This document shows, piece after piece, positions 43,884-52,257 of a DNA stretch of 64,000 nucleotides. The notes under the pieces were generated by a model that was not told where the DNA came from, ran no database searches, and saw only the letters and a list, made by a program, of their open reading frames with translations. Origin of the DNA: Granulibacter bethesdensis (lineage in GTDB: Bacteria; Pseudomonadota; Alphaproteobacteria; Acetobacterales; Acetobacteraceae); assembly GCF_001889525.1 (NCBI RefSeq), contig NZ_CP018192.1, forward strand, positions 2,626,742 through 2,690,741, written 5' to 3'. Both the position numbers and the translations under genes were made by a program. The stretch's first letter is position 1. Each line of letters opens with the position of its first letter.

Positions 43884-44079
43884 ACTCGCTCCCTGGTTTG
43901 AACAGACCGTTCAGAATCCGGCGGTCGCGAGCCGGCTCCTGCGGCACCACTACGATACAGAGACAAACGCATCTGTCACGCACTTGTGCCGTACCAATGG
44001 TCACCAGGAAGGCAAGCAATCCCCGTGCCGTGGCTCCGGCCACAGTGGGGAAGTATGTCAAAGGAAAGAAAAAAGAGAG

Positions 44080-45078
44080 TCAGACCCGCAGAAAACCAAC
44101 CAGTTTTTCCGCCTCGGCGACAATGGGTTCAGCGATGGCTTCAGCCCGACGGCCACCGTCATGCAGCAGCCGGTCCAGTTCTGCCTCATCTGCCAGCAAC
44201 CGCCTCGTTTCCGCGGCAATGGGGGAAAGCTCCTGCACCAGTAGCTCGGTCAGGGCCTCCTTATAGGGGCCGAAGCCTTTTCCGCCATGCACGCTCAGCA
44301 CGGTTGCGGTGTCACTGTTGGTCAACGCCGCATAAATACCCACCAGATTGCGGGCTTCCGGACGCCCTTCCAGCCCGGCGATATCCTCAGGCAGCGGCTC
44401 GGGATCGGTTTTCGCCCGACGGATTTTCATGGCGATGGTATCGGCATCATCCGAAAGATTAATGCGACTCTGATCAGATGGATCGGATTTGGACATTTTC
44501 CGTAAACCATCCCGCAGGCTCATCACCCGCGCTGCCGGCCCCTGAATCAACGGTTCAACATGCGGGAAAAATGCCACGCCAAAATCGTGATTGAATTTCT
44601 CGGCAATGTCGTTGGTCAGTTCCAGATGCTGGCGCTGGTCATCGCCCACCGGAACCAGTGTGGCATGGTAGGCCAGAATATCCGCCGCCATCAGATTGGG
44701 ATACACATACAGCCCGGCAGACGCATTCTCACGGTCCTTGCCGGCCTTGTCCTTGAACTGCGTCATGCGGTTCAGCCAGCCCAGCCGGGCCACGCAGTTG
44801 AAAATCCAGGCCAGCCTTGCATGGGCGCTGACGGAACTCTGCACGAACAGAATGTTACGGGCCGGGTCCACGCCACAGGCAATCACCGATGCCGCCATTT
44901 CCCGCGTAGACTGACGCAGCTTTTCCGGGTCCTGCGCCACGGTGATCGCATGCATGTCGACCACGCAGTAAAGGCATTCATGCGTATCCTGCAGCGTCAC
45001 CCAGTTGCGCAGAGCGCCCAGATAATTGCCAAGGGTCGGGATGCCGGAAGGCTGGATGCCGGAGAATATGCGCTTCAT
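44080..45078 (-). CDS. trpS: Tryptophanyl-tRNA synthetase
   Basis: A 332-aa class I TrpRS. The HIGH-type motif appears as [17 protein letters not shown] near the start and the KMSKS motif as [10 protein letters not shown] near residue 200. Family length and the [16 protein letters not shown] stretch agree. Charges tRNA-Trp in the cytoplasm. A 52-base gap separates it from the GT2 gene upstream on the same strand. Confidence 0.97.
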   Translation of the reverse strand: MKRIFSGIQPSGIPTLGNYLGALRNWVTLQDTHECLYCVVDMHAITVAQDPEKLRQSTREMAASVIACGVDPARNILFVQSSVSAHARLAWIFNCVARLGWLNRMTQFKDKAGKDRENASAGLYVYPNLMAADILAYHATLVPVGDDQRQHLELTNDIAEKFNHDFGVAFFPHVEPLIQGPAARVMSLRDGLRKMSKSDPSDQSRINLSDDADTIAMKIRRAKTDPEPLPEDIAGLEGRPEARNLVGIYAALTNSDTATVLSVHGGKGFGPYKEALTELLVQELSPIAAETRRLLADEAELDRLLHDGGRRAEAIAEPIVAEAEKLVGFLRV

Positions 45079-45130
45079 ACCGCGTTCTTTCTCTCAGAGG
45101 CGTTATCGCGTCAACGGGCGATATAGGAGC

Positions 45131-45940
45131 TCAACTGCGTTGGGGCCGGGTGAGGAACAGCCGGGCCAGACCAACAGGGCAAAATCCGGTGCGCCACAGG
45201 CGGCCCCATGTCATGGCGCCGATACGTCCGACATCTCTCAGCGGCCTGAAATGGCTGGGCCGATGCAGGGCAGGGCCATGGATACGGGGAATATCGACCG
45301 AGACAGTCCGAATCCCCTGCCGGCCAGCCTCAATCAGCAACTCGCTTTCATAGGCAAACCCGCCCGACGTAATCCGGTCCAGCAGGTGTGGCAGCAGCAG
45401 GGCCGGATAAACCCGCATCCCGCTCTGTGTATCCTCGATCGGCCAGCCGGATGCCCATGAAACGACAGCATCCGCCACACGGTTGGCAGCACGGCGAATC
45501 CATGGTCCAGGCGCATGGTCACGACGGCGGGAGCCGATGACGATCAGGGCCGGATAGCGTTCGGAAACCTGGATCAGACGCGGCAGATCCTCCGGCCTGT
45601 GCTGGCCATCCGCATCGAGTGTCACGATCCGGGCAGCCTCCATGGCGCAGGCCGCCGCCAAACCGGCCGCAAGGCTTGCCCCCTTGCCTGCATTGGCGGG
45701 GAAGCGCAGCACCTCTGCCCCCGCTGCTTCCGCACGCTGTGCTGTTGTATCGCGGGAGCCATCATCGACCACCAGAACCCGGGCATCCCGCACAGATGCA
45801 CGGCAGCGCATCACAATGTCGCCAACCGATTTTTCTTCCTGATAGGCGGGAATGACAATAACGATGCGCGATACGCTTTCATCCCCGGGCATCTTCCTGC
45901 CCGGACCAGTTGAAAACGGAACAGAGGTTGAATGGGTCAC
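45131..45940 (-). CDS. GT2 glycosyltransferase, dolichyl-phosphate mannose synthase-like
   Basis: A 269-aa single-domain family-2 glycosyltransferase: VIVIPAYQEEKSVGDIV, VLVVDDGSRDTT, LDADGQHRPEDL (metal site) and EDTQSGMRVYPA. It lacks C-terminal membrane helices. Such enzymes transfer a sugar from a nucleotide donor to a polyprenyl phosphate or similar lipid at the cytoplasmic face. It is divergent from the halogenase-like flavoprotein across 107 bases. Acceptor unknown. The N-terminal ~25 residues are unconserved, so the true start could be further in. Confidence 0.85.
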   Translation of the reverse strand: MTHSTSVPFSTGPGRKMPGDESVSRIVIVIPAYQEEKSVGDIVMRCRASVRDARVLVVDDGSRDTTAQRAEAAGAEVLRFPANAGKGASLAAGLAAACAMEAARIVTLDADGQHRPEDLPRLIQVSERYPALIVIGSRRRDHAPGPWIRRAANRVADAVVSWASGWPIEDTQSGMRVYPALLLPHLLDRITSGGFAYESELLIEAGRQGIRTVSVDIPRIHGPALHRPSHFRPLRDVGRIGAMTWGRLWRTGFCPVGLARLFLTRPQRS

Positions 45941-46047
45941 AGAACGTGTTTTTGATTACAAAGGCGCAAGGAAATAAGCATTCCGGTTACAAAAAATCCT
46001 GAACGATCTATACATTAGGTCAGTCACGGACAGATGGTAAACTCTTC

Positions 46048-47397
46048 ATGCTGGACAGCGCATCGATCTCCATGAAAATGGGTGGCTCAACCAGTGACGC
46101 ACGGTTTTGTGATGTGCTGATCGTCGGCGCTGGTCCGGCCGGATGCACCGCAGCCTACCTGCTGGCTGAAAAAGGGCGCGATGTCGTTCTGCTGGAGAAA
46201 GAGCGCCATCCGCGCTTTCATATCGGGGAGAGTTTGCTGCCACGCAACCTTCAATTAATAGAGCGGCTGGGCCTGACCGAAGATATCGCCACATTCGGCG
46301 TGTTCAAGCCCGGTGCGGAATTCATCTCGGATGGTCATGGCGGCCAGGATACGAAATTCTGTTTCGCGGATGCTCTGGACAAGACTTTTACCCATTCCTG
46401 GCAAGTGAAACGCGCCGATTTCGATGCCGCCCTGTTCCGCCGTGCGCGTGACAAGGGGGCGGATGTCATCGATGGCATGCGTGTCACCACCATCCGTTTT
46501 CCCGAAGATGTGCCGGAAGGATCGGCCCGCGCCATCGTGGAAGCCGTGGACGAAGCCGGGAATGCGCATCACTTCGCTCCCCGCTATGTGATCGACGCTT
46601 CGGGACGAGATACGTTTCTGGGCAGCAAGATAGGTGGCAAAAAGCGGAATCCTCATAACAACACCGCCGCTCTCTACGCCCATTTCCGTCATGTAACGCC
46701 ACGCCCCTGCGACCGCACCGGTTACATTACCATTTGTCTGGTGGAAGGCGGATGGTTCTGGATGATCCCCCTTCCTGACGACATCACCAGCGTCGGCTTT
46801 GTCGGCACGCAGGAGGCTTTCAAACAACGCAAAGGCTCGCTGGAAGATTTCCTCGACGCCCGCATCGCCGCCAGCCCGAGTGTCAGCAGCCGCATGATGC
46901 AGGCTGAACGGATCTCCAAAGTCACCGCCACCGGCAATTACTCCTATTCCTGCGAGCGGCTGTCGGGGCCGGGCTGGATGATGATTGGCGATGCCTTCGC
47001 CTTTCTGGACCCGGTTTTTTCCTCCGGCGTGCTGCTGGCCATGACCAGTGGCGAAATGGGGGCGGAGGTCGCTGATCTCTGGCTGGACAATCCTGTTGCC
47101 GCCCGAAAAAAGCTGAAAAAAGTCGAAGCCAAAATCCGCCACGCAATCGGGACGCTGTCCTGGCTGGTCTATCGCATCAACAAACCGGTGCTGCGTGACA
47201 TGTTTATGTCCCCCAACAACCGTTTTCGCATGCGGGATGGTCTGGTGTCGCTGCTGGCCGGGAATGTTCATGGGACATTACCGCGCAGTCCGGTCCGGGC
47301 GTTTAAGGGGGCGTATTATTTCCTGACCGCTCTGGCAAAAATCGGTATCAGGCTGACACCAGACGGCGATCTGAAGCGCGGCCCCCGTATCGACTAA
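46048..47397 (+). CDS. FAD-dependent halogenase-like oxidoreductase
   Basis: A 449-aa flavoprotein of the tryptophan-halogenase / geranylgeranyl reductase superfamily. FAD binding: VGAGPAGCTAAYLLAEKG near residue 27 and GDAFAFLDPVFSSGV near 310. It contains GGWFWMIP, an exact match to the GWxWxIP motif of flavin-dependent halogenases, and a lysine in GVFKPGAEF where those enzymes carry their catalytic Lys. That suggests halogenation or a related oxidation, but many non-halogenating relatives keep similar sequence. No flavin reductase partner or natural-product cluster is adjacent. Start ATG 46048 or 46072. Confidence 0.75.
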   Translation: MLDSASISMKMGGSTSDARFCDVLIVGAGPAGCTAAYLLAEKGRDVVLLEKERHPRFHIGESLLPRNLQLIERLGLTEDIATFGVFKPGAEFISDGHGGQDTKFCFADALDKTFTHSWQVKRADFDAALFRRARDKGADVIDGMRVTTIRFPEDVPEGSARAIVEAVDEAGNAHHFAPRYVIDASGRDTFLGSKIGGKKRNPHNNTAALYAHFRHVTPRPCDRTGYITICLVEGGWFWMIPLPDDITSVGFVGTQEAFKQRKGSLEDFLDARIAASPSVSSRMMQAERISKVTATGNYSYSCERLSGPGWMMIGDAFAFLDPVFSSGVLLAMTSGEMGAEVADLWLDNPVAARKKLKKVEAKIRHAIGTLSWLVYRINKPVLRDMFMSPNNRFRMRDGLVSLLAGNVHGTLPRSPVRAFKGAYYFLTALAKIGIRLTPDGDLKRGPRID

Positions 47398-47438
47398 TTG
47401 ACCAGTCAGATACGGAGAAACCCGATTCAGAGCCTCGA

Positions 47439-47645
47439 TCAAACTCCGACCATCACATCCGACGCCTTGATAACGGCTGTCGCTGTATCGCCAATTTTCA
47501 GGCCCAGCTCCTCGGATGCTTCGTTGGTGATCGAGGCCGTCAGGACTACGCCGTCAGCGATTTCAATCTTCACATGCGTGGTCGTGGCGCCCGGCCTGAC
47601 CTCGACAATGCGGCCCTGAATCTGATTGCGGGCAGATAATCTCAT
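47439..47645 (-). CDS. Molbindin (Mop/TOBE domain) protein
   Basis: A 68-aa single TOBE/Mop domain protein (MRLSARNQIQGRIVEVRPGATTTHVKIEI...ASDVMVGV), which binds molybdate or tungstate as an oligomer in the cytoplasm for storage or homeostasis. AGGAGA lies 9 bases before the ATG at 47645. Upstream on the same strand is msrA, 59 bases away. No molybdate transporter or cofactor gene is in the window. Confidence 0.88.
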   Translation of the reverse strand: MRLSARNQIQGRIVEVRPGATTTHVKIEIADGVVLTASITNEASEELGLKIGDTATAVIKASDVMVGV

Positions 47646-47704
47646 TGTAGCCGTCTCCTGTAACGATTGAGGCATCCCTATGGAGGCTTCCTCATCCGGA
47701 GCCG

Positions 47705-48256
47705 TCAAGCATGGTTCGGAGACATGTTGGCCCTGACGTGATCGGCCGCATGCTTTCGAAAAGCGCGCACTTTGGGTGCAATCACCGCCTGACAATAAGC
47801 CGCCTCGGGATGGCGCGCGAAATAATCCACGTGCTCCGGTTCGGCTGGATGGAAAATCCGTAAAGGCTCGATCGTCGTCGATAATGGGGCCGGCCAGATT
47901 TGCGCAGCTTCTACCTCTGCCAGCACTGCACGCGCTGCATTCTCCTGCTCTGTCGAGGCAGGCATGATGACGGAGCGATACTGTGTTCCTACATCCGCAC
48001 CCTGCCGGTTTGGTGTGGTCGGATCGTGAATAGTCAGAAAAATCCTCAATAAATCATCATACGAGAGAACGGTCGGATCAAACGTGACCTCAACCACTTC
48101 CGCATGAAATGTAGTACCGGTGCATACCTCCTTGTAAGTAGGATTGGCCGTATGACCCCCCGCATAACCGGGACGGAGTGAGGCAACCCCGTTCAGTTCC
48201 CTCAGCACCGCTTCCACACACCAGAAGCAGCCGCCACCTATGACTGCCGTTTCCAT
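47705..48256 (-). CDS. msrA: Peptide methionine sulfoxide reductase MsrA
   Basis: A 183-aa MsrA with the catalytic GGCFWCVEA motif starting at residue 7. It reduces methionine-S-sulfoxide in proteins. RPGYAGGHTANPTYKEVCTGTTFHAE and the QYRSVIM block confirm the family. ATG 48256 is preceded by AGGAG at 7 bases; another ATG two codons upstream is less well placed. The 96 bases upstream hold nothing visible. Confidence 0.96.
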   Translation of the reverse strand: METAVIGGGCFWCVEAVLRELNGVASLRPGYAGGHTANPTYKEVCTGTTFHAEVVEVTFDPTVLSYDDLLRIFLTIHDPTTPNRQGADVGTQYRSVIMPASTEQENAARAVLAEVEAAQIWPAPLSTTIEPLRIFHPAEPEHVDYFARHPEAAYCQAVIAPKVRAFRKHAADHVRANMSPNHA

Positions 48257-48352
48257 CCACACTCTCCTGCCGATTTGTCTAGCTGCAATGTCGGAACGGA
48301 AAGGCCCGGATAAAAGAGGCTGAAGAGTCAGATGGGGATGCCATCATGACAT

Positions 48353-48843
48353 TCAGGCAGCCAGCGTTCGGGATGTGGCCCCGAATGTATGGGCGGGATG
48401 GGTTTCACCCAGCCGGTCGCCCTGACCGAACAGCTTGTTACGCAGACTGCCTTCAGCATAGGCGGTCTTATAGACACCGCGCCGCTGGAGTTCAGGGATC
48501 ACCAGATCGACAAAATCCTCGAATGTTTCGGGTGTGACGGCGTAGGCGAGGTTGAAGCCGTCAATGCCGGTCTCGTCGATCAAGGCCTGCAATTCGTCCG
48601 CTACACGCTCAGGCGAGCCGATGGTGATCTGGCCTGTCCCACCAATCGCCGCGAATTCGGCAAATTTCCCTGATCGTCCAGATTTTGCCAGGATCGGCGA
48701 CCGTGAATGCATCCACATCCGAATGGATCGCGTCATTCCGGATCTGTTTCAGCTCGTCATCCAGCCCGTATTGGGAAAAATCGATCCCGGTCCAGCCCCC
48801 CACAATTCATGTCGAACGCGTTCAGACGGATTTGCTTCGCCAT
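48353..48843 (-). pseudogene. Decayed NtaA/SnaA/DszA-type flavin monooxygenase
   Basis: A remnant of a class of FMN-dependent monooxygenases normally ~440 aa long. The true N-terminus survives (MAKQIRLNAFDMNC, from ATG 48843). It then joins directly to a C-terminal part, WTGIDFSQYGLDDELKQ..., in another frame, so most of the gene is deleted. A second lesion follows: after FTVADPGKIWTIREI the frame breaks at an extra T (about 48662), and the remainder, AEFAAIGGTGQITIGSPERVADELQALIDETG...ELQRRGVYK, continues in a third frame to 48353. The C-terminal part resembles that of desulfurisation / nitrilotriacetate monooxygenases. Cannot make a working enzyme. Confidence 0.85.
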
Positions 48844-48982
48844 TGTTCGGCCCTGCTTAAATAACAATTTCTTAATGTTATATCAATAAATGATGTAAAA
48901 TTATTAAGATTAATAAACTAAACGATTTTAAATTGTATTAATTTTTCTGCCGGGCAGGGACGGGCCGGCTGCCTGGAGTCCA
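48844..48982. other. AT-rich stretch upstream of the pseudogene
   Basis: About 100 bases of A and T runs (48860-48955) far below local G+C content, between the monooxygenase remnant and the end of the heme-gene operon. No gene. It may be the old promoter region of the remnant or scar of an acquired segment. Confidence 0.5.
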
Positions 48983-49017
48983 TAACAAAACTGCCGTTCC
49001 ATAATCTGGAACGGCAG
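48983..49017 (-). terminator. Terminator of the hemCD operon
   Basis: Perfect 10-bp stem CTGCCGTTCC / GGAACGGCAG with a 7-base loop, followed on the minus strand by TTTTGTT. It begins 24 bases after the stop of the HemY-like gene. Confidence 0.8.
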
Positions 49018-49040
49018 CCTGACTGGAAGAAGAATCGATG

Positions 49041-50345
49041 TCAGCGGAGGGCCAGAAGCGGCTCTGTCACTGCCGAGGATGGAAGAGGTGGTAAGGCCAC
49101 TCCTGCTTCCCCCGGCGTGGTCCAGCGTATCTGACCGGGCGTATGACAGGACGGACAGGCAGTCACCCAATGCGGCGTGGCATGACCGCAATGCAGGCAG
49201 CGCCACTCCGGATCAGGACTGGCCTCCGAGGCGCGACGCAGCGCGGCCTGCATGGCAGCACCGGAACCATGTTCCTTTTCCTCGATATCAGCCAGCAGCA
49301 GCCAAACCCGTTTTTGGTCGATCAGGCGACTGGCCTGTTCGGCATGGCTGCGGGCTTCGCCGGTCAGCCCGGCGGCCAGATTTTCCCGTGCCAGCAACAG
49401 ATGCGACTCGGGATGACCGGGATTGCCAGCCACCAGACGCTTGACCGTGCGCACCCGTGTCAGCGGATCCGTCACACCGGACAGGGCCACCATCGCCAGA
49501 TCGGGTTGCGGATGGGCGGCCCATGCCTTGACCAGCACGGCATCGGAACGTCTCTGCCGACCGGCTGCCCGCAGCGCAGTCGCATAGGCAATGGCCGCTT
49601 GGGTCAGGCTGGGGTCCAGACGAAACGCCTGCCGGGCCGTGCGCAGCTTTTCGGCCTGATCCAGCTCCGCCTGCGCCGCTGCCGTGGCAAAAGCCGCCCG
49701 TTGCTGATCGTTTTCCGCCAAAGACAGCGCATCCATCCAGCGACCGCCACGGATCGCCAGATTGACACGCTCCGTCCGCAGCCAGGCTGCACCGGGATGG
49801 GCCAGTTCCGCCTTGCGCGCCAGTTCCGCAGCACTGGTCCAGTCCTCGCGCGTGATCGCCTCCCGCAGCAGGCCGCGATAGCCGAGGAAAGAGGCATCTT
49901 CAGTCCGGGTCAAAGCATGGAAAGCCTGCGTGGCCTCACTCTCCCGGCCGGAGAGACGCGCCGCCTCGGCCACCAGCAGCAGGGTCTGGGCAGTATCGCC
50001 GAGACAGGCACGAGCCTTGCCTGCCTCGCGCCATGCTCCGCCCGCATCCCCCGCAGCCAGCGAGACCAACGCACGGGAAACCGCATAATCCCCGGCCTGC
50101 CGCGTCCGCGCCTGCCGCCAGCGGCGGATCGTGCGGGGGAGGCCAAGAATGGCGCCGACAGCCCGCAGCAACAGATGCACGGCCAGAACCAGAATGACGA
50201 CCGCAACGATGGCCGCTGGCACCGACATGTCGATGGTCAGATCATCCCCGACCGTCACGCCGACATGGCCAGGCAATCCGGCGACATACCACGCGACGGC
50301 AACAACCACCGCTGCGGGGAGAACAATTTTGATGATCCGGCGCAT
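49041..50345 (-). CDS. HemY-like TPR membrane protein with C-terminal zinc ribbon
   Basis: A 434-aa protein with two N-terminal membrane segments (about residues 5-25 and 43-65) followed by a long helical TPR-like region, as in the proteobacterial HemY protein encoded with heme genes (not protoporphyrinogen oxidase HemY). Near residue 383 it has CLHCGHATPHWVTACPSCHTPG, a CxxC-x10-CxxC zinc-ribbon or rubredoxin-like module like that ending LapB/YciM. The ATG shares one base with the upstream stop (TGATG). Role in heme synthesis is unproven; the metal-binding tail and context suggest a scaffold function. Confidence 0.85.
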   Translation of the reverse strand: MRRIIKIVLPAAVVVAVAWYVAGLPGHVGVTVGDDLTIDMSVPAAIVAVVILVLAVHLLLRAVGAILGLPRTIRRWRQARTRQAGDYAVSRALVSLAAGDAGGAWREAGKARACLGDTAQTLLLVAEAARLSGRESEATQAFHALTRTEDASFLGYRGLLREAITREDWTSAAELARKAELAHPGAAWLRTERVNLAIRGGRWMDALSLAENDQQRAAFATAAAQAELDQAEKLRTARQAFRLDPSLTQAAIAYATALRAAGRQRRSDAVLVKAWAAHPQPDLAMVALSGVTDPLTRVRTVKRLVAGNPGHPESHLLLARENLAAGLTGEARSHAEQASRLIDQKRVWLLLADIEEKEHGSGAAMQAALRRASEASPDPEWRCLHCGHATPHWVTACPSCHTPGQIRWTTPGEAGVALPPLPSSAVTEPLLALR

Positions 50346-51478
50346 CAGGCGTGTGCCGCCATATCGGACAGCGCAGCCTGCGCATCCAGCAGAGCCTGTG
50401 CCTGTGCTTTCCAGCCACTGACAGCCTGCGCCGCCGGCCCCGTCAGCGCATCCAGTGTCCTGACGGCCCCGGCCAGATCACCCGCATCCAATGCTTTTCT
50501 GGCCCGGGCAATGACACCAGCCGCAGGATCACCCACCAGAACCTGATCCCCCCGCCGGATGGTTACCAGAGTTTCGGCTTTTTGTTTTACGGTTTCCCAA
50601 AAAGAAGCATGGCTCACATCCGGGCGGGATGCTTCCACAGCATGCTGTGCCACAGTCTCGAAAGACAAGGTCAGCGCCGCCAAGGTCGGAGGAGCCTCCT
50701 GTGCAAAGCGGGTCAAGGCAGGCGGTGCATTTGGAATATCACCCAGCTTCTCACCCCGGCCAAGAGCGGAGGAGGCAGCCTGAAGACGGGCCAGCCTGCC
50801 CGCCCGATCGGCCAGCGCTGTTACTTTTCCGGCCTCCCCGGCGATTGCGTTCAGGCGCTCACGCGCCTGTTGCAGCGCCTGCACCGCCCCTTGCTGCTCC
50901 GCGTCCAGTTTTGCGAGACGAGATTCCAGTATGTGTAGCGCGGCCTGCATCCGATCACGTTCAGAATCGGAAAGATCCCTGAATCGCTTTTGCTCTGCCG
51001 TGATGTCATCCACGCGCTTCGTCAACGCCTCAACCGCGGTAATGGTCGCTTCATCACGGGCGGCAGGGCGATGTTCAAGCGTGTCGAGACGAGCTGTATG
51101 AGCACGTACAAAGCCCGCAAGTGATTGCATCTGCCGGTGAAGCGTCGTGTCAAGATCCTCGATCTGTTCCTCCATCTTCTTGATGGCAGGCCGTTCGGTG
51201 TCATGGCGGCTGGTGACGTTTTCTTCAAGCGCCTCCAACCGTGCCAGCAGCACGGGATCGGTCGGCTGTGACTGCACGCCCAGATATAACGACACCCCAC
51301 CAAGAACGAGTGCACCCCCCGCCAGCACCAGCGCGGCACGGGAAAGGCTGTTTTGCCCGGCATTCTTCTGCCCCACCTGTGTGGAAGCCAAAGAGGGAGA
51401 AGAAGGCTGTTCCATCGTCCGGGTCACCTCGTCCACAGGACCGTCGATCTGCGGCCCGGTCTTGTCTGGTTCACTCAT
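50345..51478 (-). CDS. Mitofilin-like / HemX-type membrane protein
   Basis: A 377-aa protein with one membrane segment near residue 45 (LVLAGGALVLGGVSLYLGV), then a long helical, probably coiled-coil region (about 80-230), and a C-terminal domain with ARKALDAGDLAGAVRTLDALTGPAAQAVSGW. This matches the mitofilin-related COG4223 proteins found beside hemD in alphaproteobacteria. It probably sits in the inner membrane with its coiled coil in the periplasm. ATGA overlap with hemD upstream and one-base overlap with the HemY-like gene. Function not established. Confidence 0.82.
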   Translation of the reverse strand: MSEPDKTGPQIDGPVDEVTRTMEQPSSPSLASTQVGQKNAGQNSLSRAALVLAGGALVLGGVSLYLGVQSQPTDPVLLARLEALEENVTSRHDTERPAIKKMEEQIEDLDTTLHRQMQSLAGFVRAHTARLDTLEHRPAARDEATITAVEALTKRVDDITAEQKRFRDLSDSERDRMQAALHILESRLAKLDAEQQGAVQALQQARERLNAIAGEAGKVTALADRAGRLARLQAASSALGRGEKLGDIPNAPPALTRFAQEAPPTLAALTLSFETVAQHAVEASRPDVSHASFWETVKQKAETLVTIRRGDQVLVGDPAAGVIARARKALDAGDLAGAVRTLDALTGPAAQAVSGWKAQAQALLDAQAALSDMAAHA

Positions 51479-52239
51479 CGCAGAAGGGCCAGAAGATCGT
51501 CCTGAGTAGGCTGTGCTGCGACACGTATATCCCTCCAGGTTAAAACAGTGATGGCCTCGGCAACCGCGGAGGAGATGACACAGGCCACCAGCCTCGACGT
51601 CCCATCAGCCAATCCGGCCCTGTCCAGAAGACGCACGAAACTCCGTGCTGTTTCCGGTGAAAAGAACAGGACCGCCTTCAATCCGGCCACTCCCGCAGAG
51701 GGGGCAGCCCCTTCCATCAGAATGCGCAGTGCATGCTCCGCCTGTTCAGGGAGAGCCTGCACCGGGCGGGCGCAGTATACGAAACGATGCAGCACGGTGA
51801 ACCCGGTCTGGCTCAATCCCTGATACAAAAACGCGCCCTGTCCCTCTCCCGAGGCAAGCAGCAGCGGCTTTCCAGCCGGGTCAAGCCGGGCACGAACGAG
51901 CATCAGCAAACGGTCCGCATCTTTTCCGGCACTGGTCACATCCTGATGCCCCGCCGCTCGCGCCGCCCTTGCTGTCGCATCCCCTACTGCGAACAGGGGC
52001 AAAGTACGCAATGGATCAAGCGCGGGAATCGCATTGGCGCTGGTCACCAGCACGGCCTGCAAATCAGGGAGTGCCTCCTCAATCAGCGCATCGGCACGGA
52101 TTTCGACCTCCAGCGCAGGGGCCAGCACAGGCGTAAAACCGAGTGCAGCCAGCCGTCGCGCCGTCGCCGAAGCACCCGGCTCGGGCCGGGTAACGAGGAT
52201 GGCAGGCCGTTCAATGCGGGACGAGATCGAAAGGCTCAT
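51475..52239 (-). CDS. hemD: Uroporphyrinogen-III synthase
   Basis: A 254-aa HemD that closes and inverts ring D of hydroxymethylbilane to uroporphyrinogen III. The family is poorly conserved; ILVTRPEPGASATARRLAALGF at the start, LLASGEGQG in the middle and LFFSPETARSFVRLL are consistent. The position 18 bases after hemC makes the call secure. Stop overlaps the start of the mitofilin-like gene. Confidence 0.92.
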   Translation of the reverse strand: MSLSISSRIERPAILVTRPEPGASATARRLAALGFTPVLAPALEVEIRADALIEEALPDLQAVLVTSANAIPALDPLRTLPLFAVGDATARAARAAGHQDVTSAGKDADRLLMLVRARLDPAGKPLLLASGEGQGAFLYQGLSQTGFTVLHRFVYCARPVQALPEQAEHALRILMEGAAPSAGVAGLKAVLFFSPETARSFVRLLDRAGLADGTSRLVACVISSAVAEAITVLTWRDIRVAAQPTQDDLLALLR

Positions 52240-52257
52240 ACCCCGCTCTGCCCCATG

